From Planctomycetota bacterium (lineage in GTDB: Bacteria > Planctomycetota > UBA1135 > GCA-002686595): a DNA stretch of 64,000 bases. The DNA lies in NCBI GenBank assembly GCA_016795325.1, contig JAEUHY010000025.1, forward strand, positions 95,096 to 159,095. Reading direction: 5' to 3'. The position numbers and the translations under genes are program-made. Below the pieces are notes generated by a model, which ran no database searches, was not told the DNA's origin, and worked only from the letters and a program-made list of their open reading frames with translations. This document shows positions 44,994 to 52,752 of the stretch, in pieces. Position 1 is the stretch's first letter; each line of letters opens with the position of its first letter.

Positions 44994-45186
44994 CCCGCGC
45001 CGAAGCGGATGGGCCCAGCGCGCTTGCCGAAGCTGACGCGGAACCGTCCGCGCGTGGAGCAGCGAGTCGAGGCGCGTCCGTTCCGTTCGGAGACCACCGA
45101 CCGGCGCTCGTCGCCGACGGTCGTTCGCATGGCGCGGCATGCCGTGGGCGATCCGCGTGCTGAGTTAGTCTCGCAGCGGGAACTCC

Positions 45187-46596
45187 ATGCGAAACGAGTC
45201 CATGCGAAACGAGAGAGAACAGCGCGAATCGACCTGGGCGAGCTTCCGTGCGCTTTTGTTGCTCGCGGGGGCGAGCGCGGCCAGCGGGTGCGCGCTGGAG
45301 CGCCACGCAGAGGCCGGCGGGCGCGGTGCGACGCATACGCACGATTCCAGCGAGTGGCTCCGTGCGGACTGGGAGGCGATAACGTGCTCGCTCGAGCGCG
45401 GCTCGCTGAAGTCGCTGCACTTCGTCGGCGACGTGGACGCGGATGGCTGCGCCGATCTGGTTGCCGGGCTCGAGCAGCCCTACGTCGCACTGGATCTCAA
45501 CGTCCATTCTGCGACCACCGGGTGGTGGCTCGAGCGCATCGAGGGGCCCGATCAGCTCCAGCGGTCGGTGGGCTTTCCGCGGGCCTGCGTTCCCATCGGC
45601 GACGTGGACGGCAATGGCGCCGACGACTTGGTCGTCCTCACGGGCCGGTGGGACTTCGTCAACCAGTGGCCGCCGTTCGCGATCGCCTACGGGAGCCGTT
45701 CGGGCCTGCGTCTGCACGAAACGCCGATGTTGGAGAGTGGGAATCGCCCCGGCGAGCCCGGGCTGGCGCCGGCGCCCGATCTGGACGGGGACGGCGTGCG
45801 CGACTACTTGGTCTGGCGCGCTGTGGCCCCCGAAGCCGAGCGCGGCCAGATGGACCGGTTGCTTGCGTTCTCCGCGCGCACCGGAGTGCGCATCGCGCCT
45901 TGGGGCGCCGATCCGCCGACGTTCGACGTGCTCGCGCTGGCGCTGGACGGCGACGGGTTCGACGGGGAACTGAAGGTGCTCGAGCGGCGCCGCTCGCCCG
46001 GTCGCGTCGAATATCTCAGCAGCGCCTACGGCTTCCGCTCGGGAGACCCGCGGAGCACGCGGCCCATCGCAAAGCGCGCCGCCGAGCACATCGTCGCTGC
46101 GCACTCCAGGCCGGGCGTTGCAGGGCGTCCGTCCGAGTTCGCGCTCGCGACGAGCGAACTCGACGCTCACGGCAAGCAGGAGCTGCAGGTCGTGCTCTTC
46201 GGCGCCGACGCGCGCGCGGACCGTGCCTGGACCGTAGCGCTTCCCGAGGAACTCGGCTGCGCGCGCGAGTTGCGCAGCACCGCGCTCGCCAACGCCGAGG
46301 ACGAGGCCGCCTGGGGTGTCGCGGTGGCGGTGAGCTGGCCGAGGCATGGGCGCGTTGCGGTCTTCGATCGCGCGAGCGCCGCGCCGCGCTGGCTGCCCGA
46401 GACGTTCGAGATCGAGGAGTACAGCGCGCTCCTCGTCGCTGCGGCGCCGTTTGCGCCCGGCCTGCGCGCCGCCCGACTTGTCGTTGGCGAGCCGCGCGAA
46501 TCCACCCAGGAAGGACGGCTGTGCTCGTGGGCTTTGGCGCGCTTCGACGTCGGCCTCGAAGGCCCGACGTCGTTCGCGGGAGCGCGAGTGCACTGA
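45187..46596 (+). CDS. Lipoprotein with VCBS/FG-GAP-like repeats
   Basis: The protein is 469 residues. It has a lipoprotein-type signal ('LLLLAGASAASGC', with the Cys at about residue 35), then degenerate FG-GAP units: 'FVGDVDADGCADLVAGLEQP', 'IGDVDGNGADDLVVLTG', 'APDLDGDGVRDYLVWR', 'LALDGDGFDGELKVL'. The C-terminal third lacks clear repeats. It is probably an outer-membrane-anchored surface protein. Two start codons lie in an exact 12-bp repeat ('atgcgaaacgag' at 45187 and 45202), so either may be used. It is located between the two feoB fragments. Confidence 0.75.
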   Translation: MRNESMRNEREQRESTWASFRALLLLAGASAASGCALERHAEAGGRGATHTHDSSEWLRADWEAITCSLERGSLKSLHFVGDVDADGCADLVAGLEQPYVALDLNVHSATTGWWLERIEGPDQLQRSVGFPRACVPIGDVDGNGADDLVVLTGRWDFVNQWPPFAIAYGSRSGLRLHETPMLESGNRPGEPGLAPAPDLDGDGVRDYLVWRAVAPEAERGQMDRLLAFSARTGVRIAPWGADPPTFDVLALALDGDGFDGELKVLERRRSPGRVEYLSSAYGFRSGDPRSTRPIAKRAAEHIVAAHSRPGVAGRPSEFALATSELDAHGKQELQVVLFGADARADRAWTVALPEELGCARELRSTALANAEDEAAWGVAVAVSWPRHGRVAVFDRASAAPRWLPETFEIEEYSALLVAAAPFAPGLRAARLVVGEPRESTQEGRLCSWALARFDVGLEGPTSFAGARVH

Positions 46597-46663
46597 CGCC
46601 GATCCCTGAATGCGTTCGTACAGGCTGTTGTCGTGCGAGCACTCGAACCGAACGCGGCCATCC

Positions 46664-46880
46664 TTGCCGCTATCTGAGTCAACCGCCGATCGCTACGCAG
46701 CGCCTTGCGCTAACACCCAACGGCCGTGTCGTCTACGGGCCCAAACGTCACTGGCGTGACGGCACGTCGGCCGTCTCGTTCGACCCGCTCAGCTTCGCCG
46801 AGCGGCCGGAGGCACTCGTTCCCTCTCCACGCGCGCATCAACTCACCTACCACGGCGTGCTCGCACCGGCATATGCTCAT
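46664..46880 (+). pseudogene. IS91-family transposase remnant (C-terminal part)
   Basis: The plus-strand frame reads 'CRYLSQPPIATQRLALTPNG', 'RVVYGPKRHWRDGTSAVSFD', 'PLSFAERPEALVPSPRAHQL' and 'TYHGVLAPAY'. This is the highly characteristic C-terminal block of IS91/IS801-type Y2 rolling-circle transposases (W-R-D-G-T, P-x-P-R, Y-H-G-V-L-A-P). The catalytic Tyr region and the zinc-finger N-terminus are absent, and the frame ends shortly downstream. It is a dead fragment lying between the two feoB fragments. Confidence 0.8.
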
Positions 46881-46896
46881 CCCCTCGGAGCCCGAG

Positions 46897-47187
46897 ATGA
46901 AGATTGGCTACATCATCGCCAGCCGTGAAATCACGGAGAACGGGAAGTCCGTCGGCTACATGTATCGGGGCGAGCCTGACAACGAGAACGACAGTGGCTG
47001 GCGTGTGTTCTCGGGTGAGGAGACACAGGAGTACGCCGACGATCCGGCGAATTTCGCGATGTACAACGCCTCAACTATCGTCGATTCGGATCCTTCGATC
47101 CGCGCCCTGCTTGGAGTGCAGGCTCCGGTCGCATTCGAGCGTGATGAGTCGGGCCGGTTCGTGAAGGTTGACCATCGCGAAGGCTGA
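46897..47187 (+). CDS. DUF2185 (Imm33-like) putative immunity protein
   Basis: The protein is 96 residues. 'IIASREITENGKSVGYMYRG', 'EPDNENDSGWRVFSGEETQE', 'YADDPANFAMYNASTIVDSD', 'PSIRALLG' and 'AFERD' match the DUF2185/Imm33 pattern. Members are immunity proteins of polymorphic toxin systems, or stand-alone genes of unknown role. No toxin gene is adjacent, so this is an orphan. An in-frame ATG at 46873 is possible; the ATG at 46897 has 'cggag' upstream and begins at the conserved region. Confidence 0.8.
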   Translation: MKIGYIIASREITENGKSVGYMYRGEPDNENDSGWRVFSGEETQEYADDPANFAMYNASTIVDSDPSIRALLGVQAPVAFERDESGRFVKVDHREG

Positions 47188-47204
47188 CGCCCGCCCCGTC
47201 GGTC

Positions 47205-47561
47205 GGCCGCCCACTCGGCGGCGCGGTGTTCGAAACCTGGGTCGTGGCGGAGGTGCGTAAGGCGTTCGCCAATCGCGGCGAGCGCGCGCCGCTTGCGTTC
47301 TATCGGGACCAGGTGGGCGACGAGGTCGATCTGGTGATCGAGCACGCGCGCGAGCTCATCGCACTCGAGATCAAGTCCGGACAGACCGTCGCCAGCGACT
47401 TCTTCGCAAGCCTCGATCGCTTCGAGGCCCAGCTGCGGCGTACAGACGCCAAGACGAAAGTGCGGCGCGTGCTGGCCTTCGGCGGCGCGCCGGGACAAAA
47501 GCGCAGCGACACGCGCGTCCTGGCATGGAACGAAGTCGGCGCATACTTCGCCCGGCTCTGA
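47205..47561 (+). pseudogene. C-terminal DUF4143 fragment of an AAA ATPase-type gene
   Basis: From about 47205 the frame reads 'GGAVFETWVVAEVRKAFANR', 'APLAFYRDQVGDEVDLVIEH', 'ARELIALEIKSGQTVASDFF' and 'ASLDRFEAQL'. This is the C-terminal DUF4143 domain found at the end of ATP-binding proteins of about 400 residues. The Walker A/B ATPase part is missing. A GTG at 47226 could start a 111-residue product. The D-x-V-D-L-V-I-E and E-I-K-S-G nuclease-like motifs are intact, so a minimal active fragment cannot be excluded, but truncation is the simpler reading. Confidence 0.75.
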
Positions 47562-47585
47562 CGGAGAACTGCGCCAGGCTCTCGC

Positions 47586-48140
47586 TCGCCGTGGGCGGCG
47601 CCGTGAAGGAGCAAGTCGTGAGCGCGCCGCCGCCCGGCTTCTTCAACGACTTCGTCGCCGAGGGCCTGATCGAAGGCGTCGGCAGCGTGATCGTGTTCCT
47701 GCCGCAGATCCTGCTGCTGTACTTCTTCATCGGCGTGACGGACGACTCGGGCTACACGGCACGCGTCGCGTTCCTCATGGACTGCCATGACGAAGTCGAT
47801 CGGCCTGCTCGGCGCCTTCGCCGCCCGCGAAGTCTTCGTGAGCACCATGGGCGTCGTCTACGGCATCGGAGAGGACGTCGACGAAGAGTCCGTCGGCCTG
47901 CGCCAGCGCATCAAACAAGAAGCCCACGCCGACGGCCGCCCGATCTACACGCCGCTCGTCGGCCTCTCGCTGATGGTCTTCTTCGCCATCGCCTGCCAGT
48001 GCATGAGCACCCTCGCCGTCGTCAAACGCGAGACGCGCTCGTGGACCTGGCCGACGTTCCTGTTCATCTACACGGGCGCGTTGGCGTGGCTGCTCTCGTT
48101 CGCCGTGTTCCAGGGCGGCGTGTTGCTCGGGTTTGGTTGA
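47586..48140 (+). pseudogene. feoB: feoB fragment 2 (frameshift plus 669-bp internal deletion)
   Basis: The first part (47586 to about 47793) matches feoB 40345-40565 ('PGFFNDFVAEGLIEGVGSVI', 'VFLPQILLLYFFIGV'). An extra base in 'atggactgccatgacgaag' breaks the frame. At 'atcggcctgc' the sequence then jumps to feoB 41225 and runs to the stop ('LLGAFAAREVFVSTMGVVYG' to 'GVLLGFG'). The ten bases 'atcggcctgc' occur in intact feoB at both 40556-40565 and 41225-41234, so the deletion is exactly between two direct repeats. The remaining 117-residue frame from 47787 is open but lacks the GTPase. Confidence 0.9.
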
Positions 48141-48276
48141 GCGCGCTCGCGTCGGAGACGCCTGTCTCGTCGATGAAGGGCGTTCGACGATGGATCGCCC
48201 AGCCGCGGCGAAGCTCACTTTCTCGGTCGACAACGGCCGCCTCCGGCGGAAGTCAACGCTTGGAGTTCCGATCCGC
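48141..48276. repeat. Duplicated 3' flank of feoB fragment 2
   Basis: This is the second copy of the segment at 44858-44993. Similarity ends at 'ccgatccgc' (48276); the sequence then changes into a fragment of a secreted-protein C-terminal domain, while copy 1 continues into unrelated DNA. The end of homology marks the recombination joint. Confidence 0.9.
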
Positions 48277-48293
48277 GCACAGCGCGCGGCACG

Positions 48294-48476
48294 CTCGGCA
48301 GTTGCGACGGCGCATACACCGTCCACTTCCTGGCCTTTATGGCGAGCCACCCGACCACGCTCGGCGCTCCGTTCGCGTCGAGCGCCATCGTCAACGCGCG
48401 GGTCTGGCGCCGCGACTCGGGCGCGCCGGCGAGGACGAACCTGTGGCCGCACTGCAGTGTGATGATGCAGCCGTGA
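48294..48476 (+). pseudogene. Orphan fragment of the planctomycete secreted-protein C-terminal domain
   Basis: The plus frame reads 'LGSCDGAYTVHFLAFMASHP', 'TTLGAPFASSAIVNARVWRR', 'DSGAPARTNLWPHCSVMMQP' then TGA. The CDGxY start, the R-D-S-G-x-P centre and the short tail match the ends of the proteins at 5.1 and 48.8 kb ('DCSGGYSF', 'YWSRDSG'; 'CDGTVSI', 'IRDPLSPGA'). It has no signal peptide and no start. It is a remnant of a lost secreted-protein gene. Confidence 0.7.
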
Positions 48477-48753
48477 GCTGAACTCGGGCGTCGTCGCGCG
48501 GCTTCGTTTTCGCGTCGCTGGAGCTTCCTGGGTGAGTGTTGGCTCGACTCCTGCCGATCGCGCGCGCGGCCGAGTTCGTCCCATTTGTGGCGCCGTGCGC
48601 CGCGCGTCACGCGGCGCACTGCGAGCGGATCACAGTCTGTGTCCGCGCCGAACCGACTTTGCGTACACGCCCCGCAGCGTCGGGGCGTCACCGCGACCAC
48701 GGTGCGCTTGCCCGCGCGCCGTCAACCCCGTCGGTACTCAAGGGACTCGCAGC

Positions 48754-51597
48754 ATGCACTCACTTGCCACTCTCGCCAGGTCCGTGAAGTTCACGCAGGA
48801 AGACGCACGATCCGTTGCTCGAGCATTGCGCGCGCGCACCTGCCAGACACTGACCGTCGCGTGGCTACTGGCATGTCTCGTAGGACTAGCGCGCCCCGCG
48901 ACCGCCCAGGCGGGCGCCAACGATCCGAGCTTCAGCCCCGAGGCCGATGGAACCTACGGGGACGGTGCGAACGGCCCGGTGTACGCCATCGCGACGGAGC
49001 CTGACGGCAGAGTCTTGATCGGGGGCGGGTTCACTTTCTGCAACGGCGTACCGCGTAGAGGAATCGCGCGCCTGAACGTCGACGGCGGCCTCGACCCGAG
49101 CCTCAATCCAGGGACCGGATCCACAGGCCCGGTGTACACCCTCGCCCGGCAGTCGGACGGAAAAGTGGTGATCGGGGGCGACTTCGTGAACTACGGCGGC
49201 GTGCTGCGCAACCGCGTCGCGCGCGTGAACGCGGACGGCAATCTCGATACGAGTTTCGACCCAGGCGCCGGGCCCAGCGGCCCCGTGCACGCTCTCGCCG
49301 TTCAACCAGATGGCAAGGTCCTGCTCGTAGGCGGATTCTCCGCGTACCAAGGCGCGGTGCACCGAGGCATCGTGCGCATCAACGCGGACGGCAGCGTCGA
49401 TACGAGCTTCGTCACCAACGGGGGCGTGCGCGGCTTTGGCACGCAGATCGTATGGAGCATGGCGTTGCAGGCCGACGGCAAGATCCTGATTGGGGGCGAC
49501 TTCACCTCCGTCAACGGCACAACGCGCCGCGGCATCGCGCGCTTGAACTCGAATGGCAGCCTCGACACGAGCTTCAACCCGGGCGCCGGAATCCTCGCGA
49601 CTGGAGCGGCCGCCCCTACCGTGTACGCCATCACAGTCCAGCCCGACGGCAAGGTGCTGATCGGAGGCTCGTTCGGCACCTACAACCTTGTGACGCGCAA
49701 CCACCTCGCACGCCTGCATCCGAACGGCGCGCTCGACACGAGCTTCAACCCAGGCGCCGGACCGGTGGCGAACGGCAACCCGGATGCCGCTTCGGTGAGG
49801 TCTTTCGCAGTCCAGCCAGACGGAAAGCTGTTGATCGGAGGGATCTTCACGACCTACGACAACACGCAACGCAACAACCTGGCGCGCGTGAATTCGGACG
49901 GGAGCGTCGACGCGAGCTACGGCCCGGGCGGTGGGGCTAACGCCATGTTGCGCGCCTTTAGCCTCCAGTCAGACGGCAAGTTGTTGATCGGTGGAGACCT
50001 GACGTCCTACGCAGGCGCGACGCGCAGCGGCATCGCGCGACTGAACCTGGACGGCAGTCTCGACGCCAGCTTCAACCCGGGCTCGGGGCCAAACGCGGCG
50101 GTGAGCGCCGTCGCGCTGCAGACCGACAGCAAACTGGTGATCGCCGGCGAATTCACAACGTTCAGCGGGACGGCGATCCAGCGCGTCGCGCGCCTGCACG
50201 CCGACGGCGCTGTCGATACGAGTTTCAGCCCGGGTTCGGGGCCGAACAAATCCGTGTCCGCCGTGGCTCTGCAATCCGATGGCAAGCTGCTGATCGGGGG
50301 CCGGTTCGTGTCCTACGACGACACGGACATCGCTCGCATCGCACGACTCAACTCCGATGGCAGCCTCGACGCGAGCTTCAACCCCGGGCTTGGGGCCAAC
50401 GCCGAAGTTCGCGCCATCGCCGTGCAACCCGATGGCAAGGTGTTGATCGGCGGGATCTTCACGCAGTTGAACGGCGCGTCGCGCCCCCGCGTCGCGCGCC
50501 TGAACGCAGATGGCAGCGTCGACGCGAGCTTCGACCCTGGAACGGGCGCGACGGGTGGGACACTCAGTGTGGACGCACTCGCCGTGCAGCCCGACGGCAG
50601 GGTGCTGATCGTCGGCTCGTTCGGTTTGTACAACGGCACGCCGCGCGGTTGCGTCGCGCGCCTGAACGCGGACGGCAGCCTCGATACGAGTTTCGATCCG
50701 GGGTCGGGCGCCGATCTACCTGGCTCCAACAACCACCCCGTCGTGCTAGACGTCGCGCTTCGGTCGGACGGCAAGGTGCTGATCGGCGGTGACTTCACGA
50801 CCTACAACGGCACGGCGCGCTATCGGGTTGCGCTACTGAATGCAGACGGCAGCCTCGATACGAGCTTCAGCACAGGATTCGGGGCGAACAGTGCAGTCAA
50901 CGCTCTCGCCCTGCAGTCGGACGGCAAGCTGCTGATCGGCGGCAACTTCACGTCCTACGACCACACGAGCCGCAACCGAGTCGCCCGCTTGGACGCGGAC
51001 GGCAGTCTCGACGCCAGCTTCGACCCGGGTGCGGGAGCGAACCTCGGAGTGACCGACTTTGCCCTGCAGCCCGACGGCAAGCTGCTCATCGGCGGCTTGT
51101 TTACGTCGTACGCCGGCGCCCCGCGCCATCGGGTGGCGCGCGTTTTCACCATCGCGCCGGGCGTCGCGACCAGCTACTGCACCTCGGGCATTTCGGCGAT
51201 CGGCTGCACGCCGACGATGAGCGCTGCGGGAGTAGCGAGCGCCGCTGCGACGAGCGGCTACTTCGTCACGACGAGCAACATCGAGGGTCAGCGGCAGACG
51301 AACACCTTCTACAGCCTGCTCGGTGCGAAGACGCCGCCGACGCCGTTCGGCGCAGGCTTCCTGTGCGTGAAGGCTCCGACGCAGCGCATCGGCAGCGTCC
51401 AAGCGAGCGGCACGTCCGGTCTGTGCGACGGAACGGTGTCGATCGACGTGCTGGCCTGGGCTCAGACCCATCCGAGCGGCCAGGGAGCGCCGTACACGGC
51501 TGGAATGACGCTCGACTTCCAGTGCGCGATCCGCGACCCGCTGAGCCCGGGCGCGCGCGTGATGTCAGACGCGCTGCATGTCACGCTGCTGCCCTGA
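48754..51597 (+). CDS. Secreted delta-60 repeat protein with planctomycete C-terminal domain
   Basis: The protein is 947 residues. An extended signal peptide region ('VAWLLACLVGLARPATAQA') is followed by 14 delta-60 repeats (13 full, one partial). Each has the core 'LQPDGKVLIGG.F..YNG..R..VARLNADGSLD.SFDPG.G' in varying form. The C-terminal domain begins 'SYCTSGISAIGCTPTM' and includes 'PFGAGFLCVKAPTQRIGS', 'LCDGTVSIDVLAW' and 'IRDPLSPGARVMSDALHVTL'. Delta-60 repeats form beta-propeller-like surface proteins of unknown ligand. The C-terminal domain is probably an export or anchoring tag. The ATG at 48754 precedes a typical long leader of such proteins. Confidence 0.85.
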   Translation: MHSLATLARSVKFTQEDARSVARALRARTCQTLTVAWLLACLVGLARPATAQAGANDPSFSPEADGTYGDGANGPVYAIATEPDGRVLIGGGFTFCNGVPRRGIARLNVDGGLDPSLNPGTGSTGPVYTLARQSDGKVVIGGDFVNYGGVLRNRVARVNADGNLDTSFDPGAGPSGPVHALAVQPDGKVLLVGGFSAYQGAVHRGIVRINADGSVDTSFVTNGGVRGFGTQIVWSMALQADGKILIGGDFTSVNGTTRRGIARLNSNGSLDTSFNPGAGILATGAAAPTVYAITVQPDGKVLIGGSFGTYNLVTRNHLARLHPNGALDTSFNPGAGPVANGNPDAASVRSFAVQPDGKLLIGGIFTTYDNTQRNNLARVNSDGSVDASYGPGGGANAMLRAFSLQSDGKLLIGGDLTSYAGATRSGIARLNLDGSLDASFNPGSGPNAAVSAVALQTDSKLVIAGEFTTFSGTAIQRVARLHADGAVDTSFSPGSGPNKSVSAVALQSDGKLLIGGRFVSYDDTDIARIARLNSDGSLDASFNPGLGANAEVRAIAVQPDGKVLIGGIFTQLNGASRPRVARLNADGSVDASFDPGTGATGGTLSVDALAVQPDGRVLIVGSFGLYNGTPRGCVARLNADGSLDTSFDPGSGADLPGSNNHPVVLDVALRSDGKVLIGGDFTTYNGTARYRVALLNADGSLDTSFSTGFGANSAVNALALQSDGKLLIGGNFTSYDHTSRNRVARLDADGSLDASFDPGAGANLGVTDFALQPDGKLLIGGLFTSYAGAPRHRVARVFTIAPGVATSYCTSGISAIGCTPTMSAAGVASAAATSGYFVTTSNIEGQRQTNTFYSLLGAKTPPTPFGAGFLCVKAPTQRIGSVQASGTSGLCDGTVSIDVLAWAQTHPSGQGAPYTAGMTLDFQCAIRDPLSPGARVMSDALHVTLLP

Positions 51598-52262
51598 GCG
51601 CGAGTTTGGAGTGACGCACGCCGTCGGCCACGCGGCCTGCGGCAGCGCAAGAGACGACGGCGGGACGAACGCGACGCGCGCGGTCCCTCCCGCTGTGCGT
51701 TTGGGTGCGACTTGCGTGCAGCGCAATGAACCAGCGCTCGAGGCGGATTGGTGCATGGTGCCCCAACTGTGGCTGGCCGCCCCCGTGAACACCGCGTTCT
51801 CTGCGTAGCCGCGGCGTGCCGCTGACGTGCTGACGACCAGACGCGCCGTTGGAACGAGCGGCTCGCTTGCCGGCCTCGTGGCGCTCCGCCGTCGTCGCTC
51901 GGTTATCGGCCGGAGGCATGGGCTTTGGGACGCGCTCTCAGGACACGAACTCGAGCTCGCGCGGTGTTTCATCGACCTGGAGGGCGGCCGGGTGCGAGTG
52001 GGAGAGGCCGCTCGTCCGACGCTCGGCGTGGCGACCGTCGTCGACGAGCGCCCCGGTGATTGTGCTGGCCGGTATTCGATCGTGTGGACCAAGCGCGTGA
52101 CCCTTCCGGACTCGCGGCAGCGGACCGCGACGAATCGTCGTTGGCGCTCACCACCTACGCCGAGTTGGCCGACGCCTTGGAAGCGACGGGACTTTCGAAA
52201 CGCTCGGCGTGCGAAGCGAAGTTCGCTGCTGCGTCGATGAAGTCGCAAAATTCCGAGATCGT
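51598..52262. other. Intergenic region; no gene supported
   Basis: About 670 bp hold no frame that I can assign. One plus-strand stretch around 51925-52110 ('ELARCFIDLEGGRVRVGEAA') has some coding character but no start, homology or consistent frame, so it may be another gene remnant. The downstream end holds the candidate ECF42 promoter. Confidence 0.35.
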
Positions 52263-52289
52263 TGTCGAAACGCCCGGGGGTCGAACGAC
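52263..52289 (+). promoter_or_regulatory. Candidate ECF42-type promoter upstream of the DGPF gene
   Basis: 'tgtcgaa' at 52263-52269 is followed after 16 bp by 'cgac' at 52286-52289. ECF42 sigma factors typically autoregulate through a promoter with a TGTCGA-type -35 and a CGxC-type -10 in front of the linked DGPF gene; this is recalled from the literature on the group, not tested here. The spacing to the ATG at 52332 leaves a leader of about 35 nt. Confidence 0.4.
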
Positions 52290-52331
52290 CAGAGGTGTTG
52301 GCTACGAAACCCCGAAACCACGAGGACCACG

Positions 52332-52697
52332 ATGAAGTATCTGTGTTTGGCCTACGGCGACCAAAAGAAGATGGAGAAGCTCAGCAAGGAGCAGTTCGCA
52401 GAGCTCATCGAACGCTGCAAGGCTTACGACGCGGAACTGCGCGCGACGGGGCAGCTCGTGCAGGCCGACAGCTTGGAGTGGGACTACGTCGCGATCCGTC
52501 CGAACGGCGCGAAGCCAATCGTCAGTGACGGACCGTTCGTCGAAACCAAGGAGACGGTCGGCGGTGTGATCGTCATCGAAGCACGCGACCTCAACGACGC
52601 GATCCGCGTGGCGTCGTTGCATCCGGCGGCGCGCATGGGCGAACAGCTCGGCTGGTGGATCGAGTTGCGGCCTTTTGCGGCCGAATGCCACCAGTGA
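52332..52697 (+). CDS. YCII-related DGPF-domain protein
   Basis: The protein is 121 residues. It starts 'MKYLCLAYGDQKKMEKLSKE' and has the diagnostic 'VSDGPFVETKETVGGVIVIE' (DGPF motif) and 'HPAARMGEQLGWWIELRPF'. The fold is a ferredoxin-like dimer; the biochemical role is unknown. Genes of this group are regularly followed by an ECF42 sigma factor gene, as here (54 bp downstream), and are its main target. The ATG at 52332 was chosen at the domain start. Confidence 0.9.
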   Translation: MKYLCLAYGDQKKMEKLSKEQFAELIERCKAYDAELRATGQLVQADSLEWDYVAIRPNGAKPIVSDGPFVETKETVGGVIVIEARDLNDAIRVASLHPAARMGEQLGWWIELRPFAAECHQ

Positions 52698-52752
52698 GCG
52701 ATTGGGCGGAGGCGCTCGGAGGCTGACGCGCCCGAACGCCGACGCAACCGCC

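Noticed and set aside
44850..46928. A 692-codon plus-strand frame ending in transposase-like sequence
   Set aside because: Only the part after about 46664 is transposase-like. Before that it is another frame of the VCBS lipoprotein gene.
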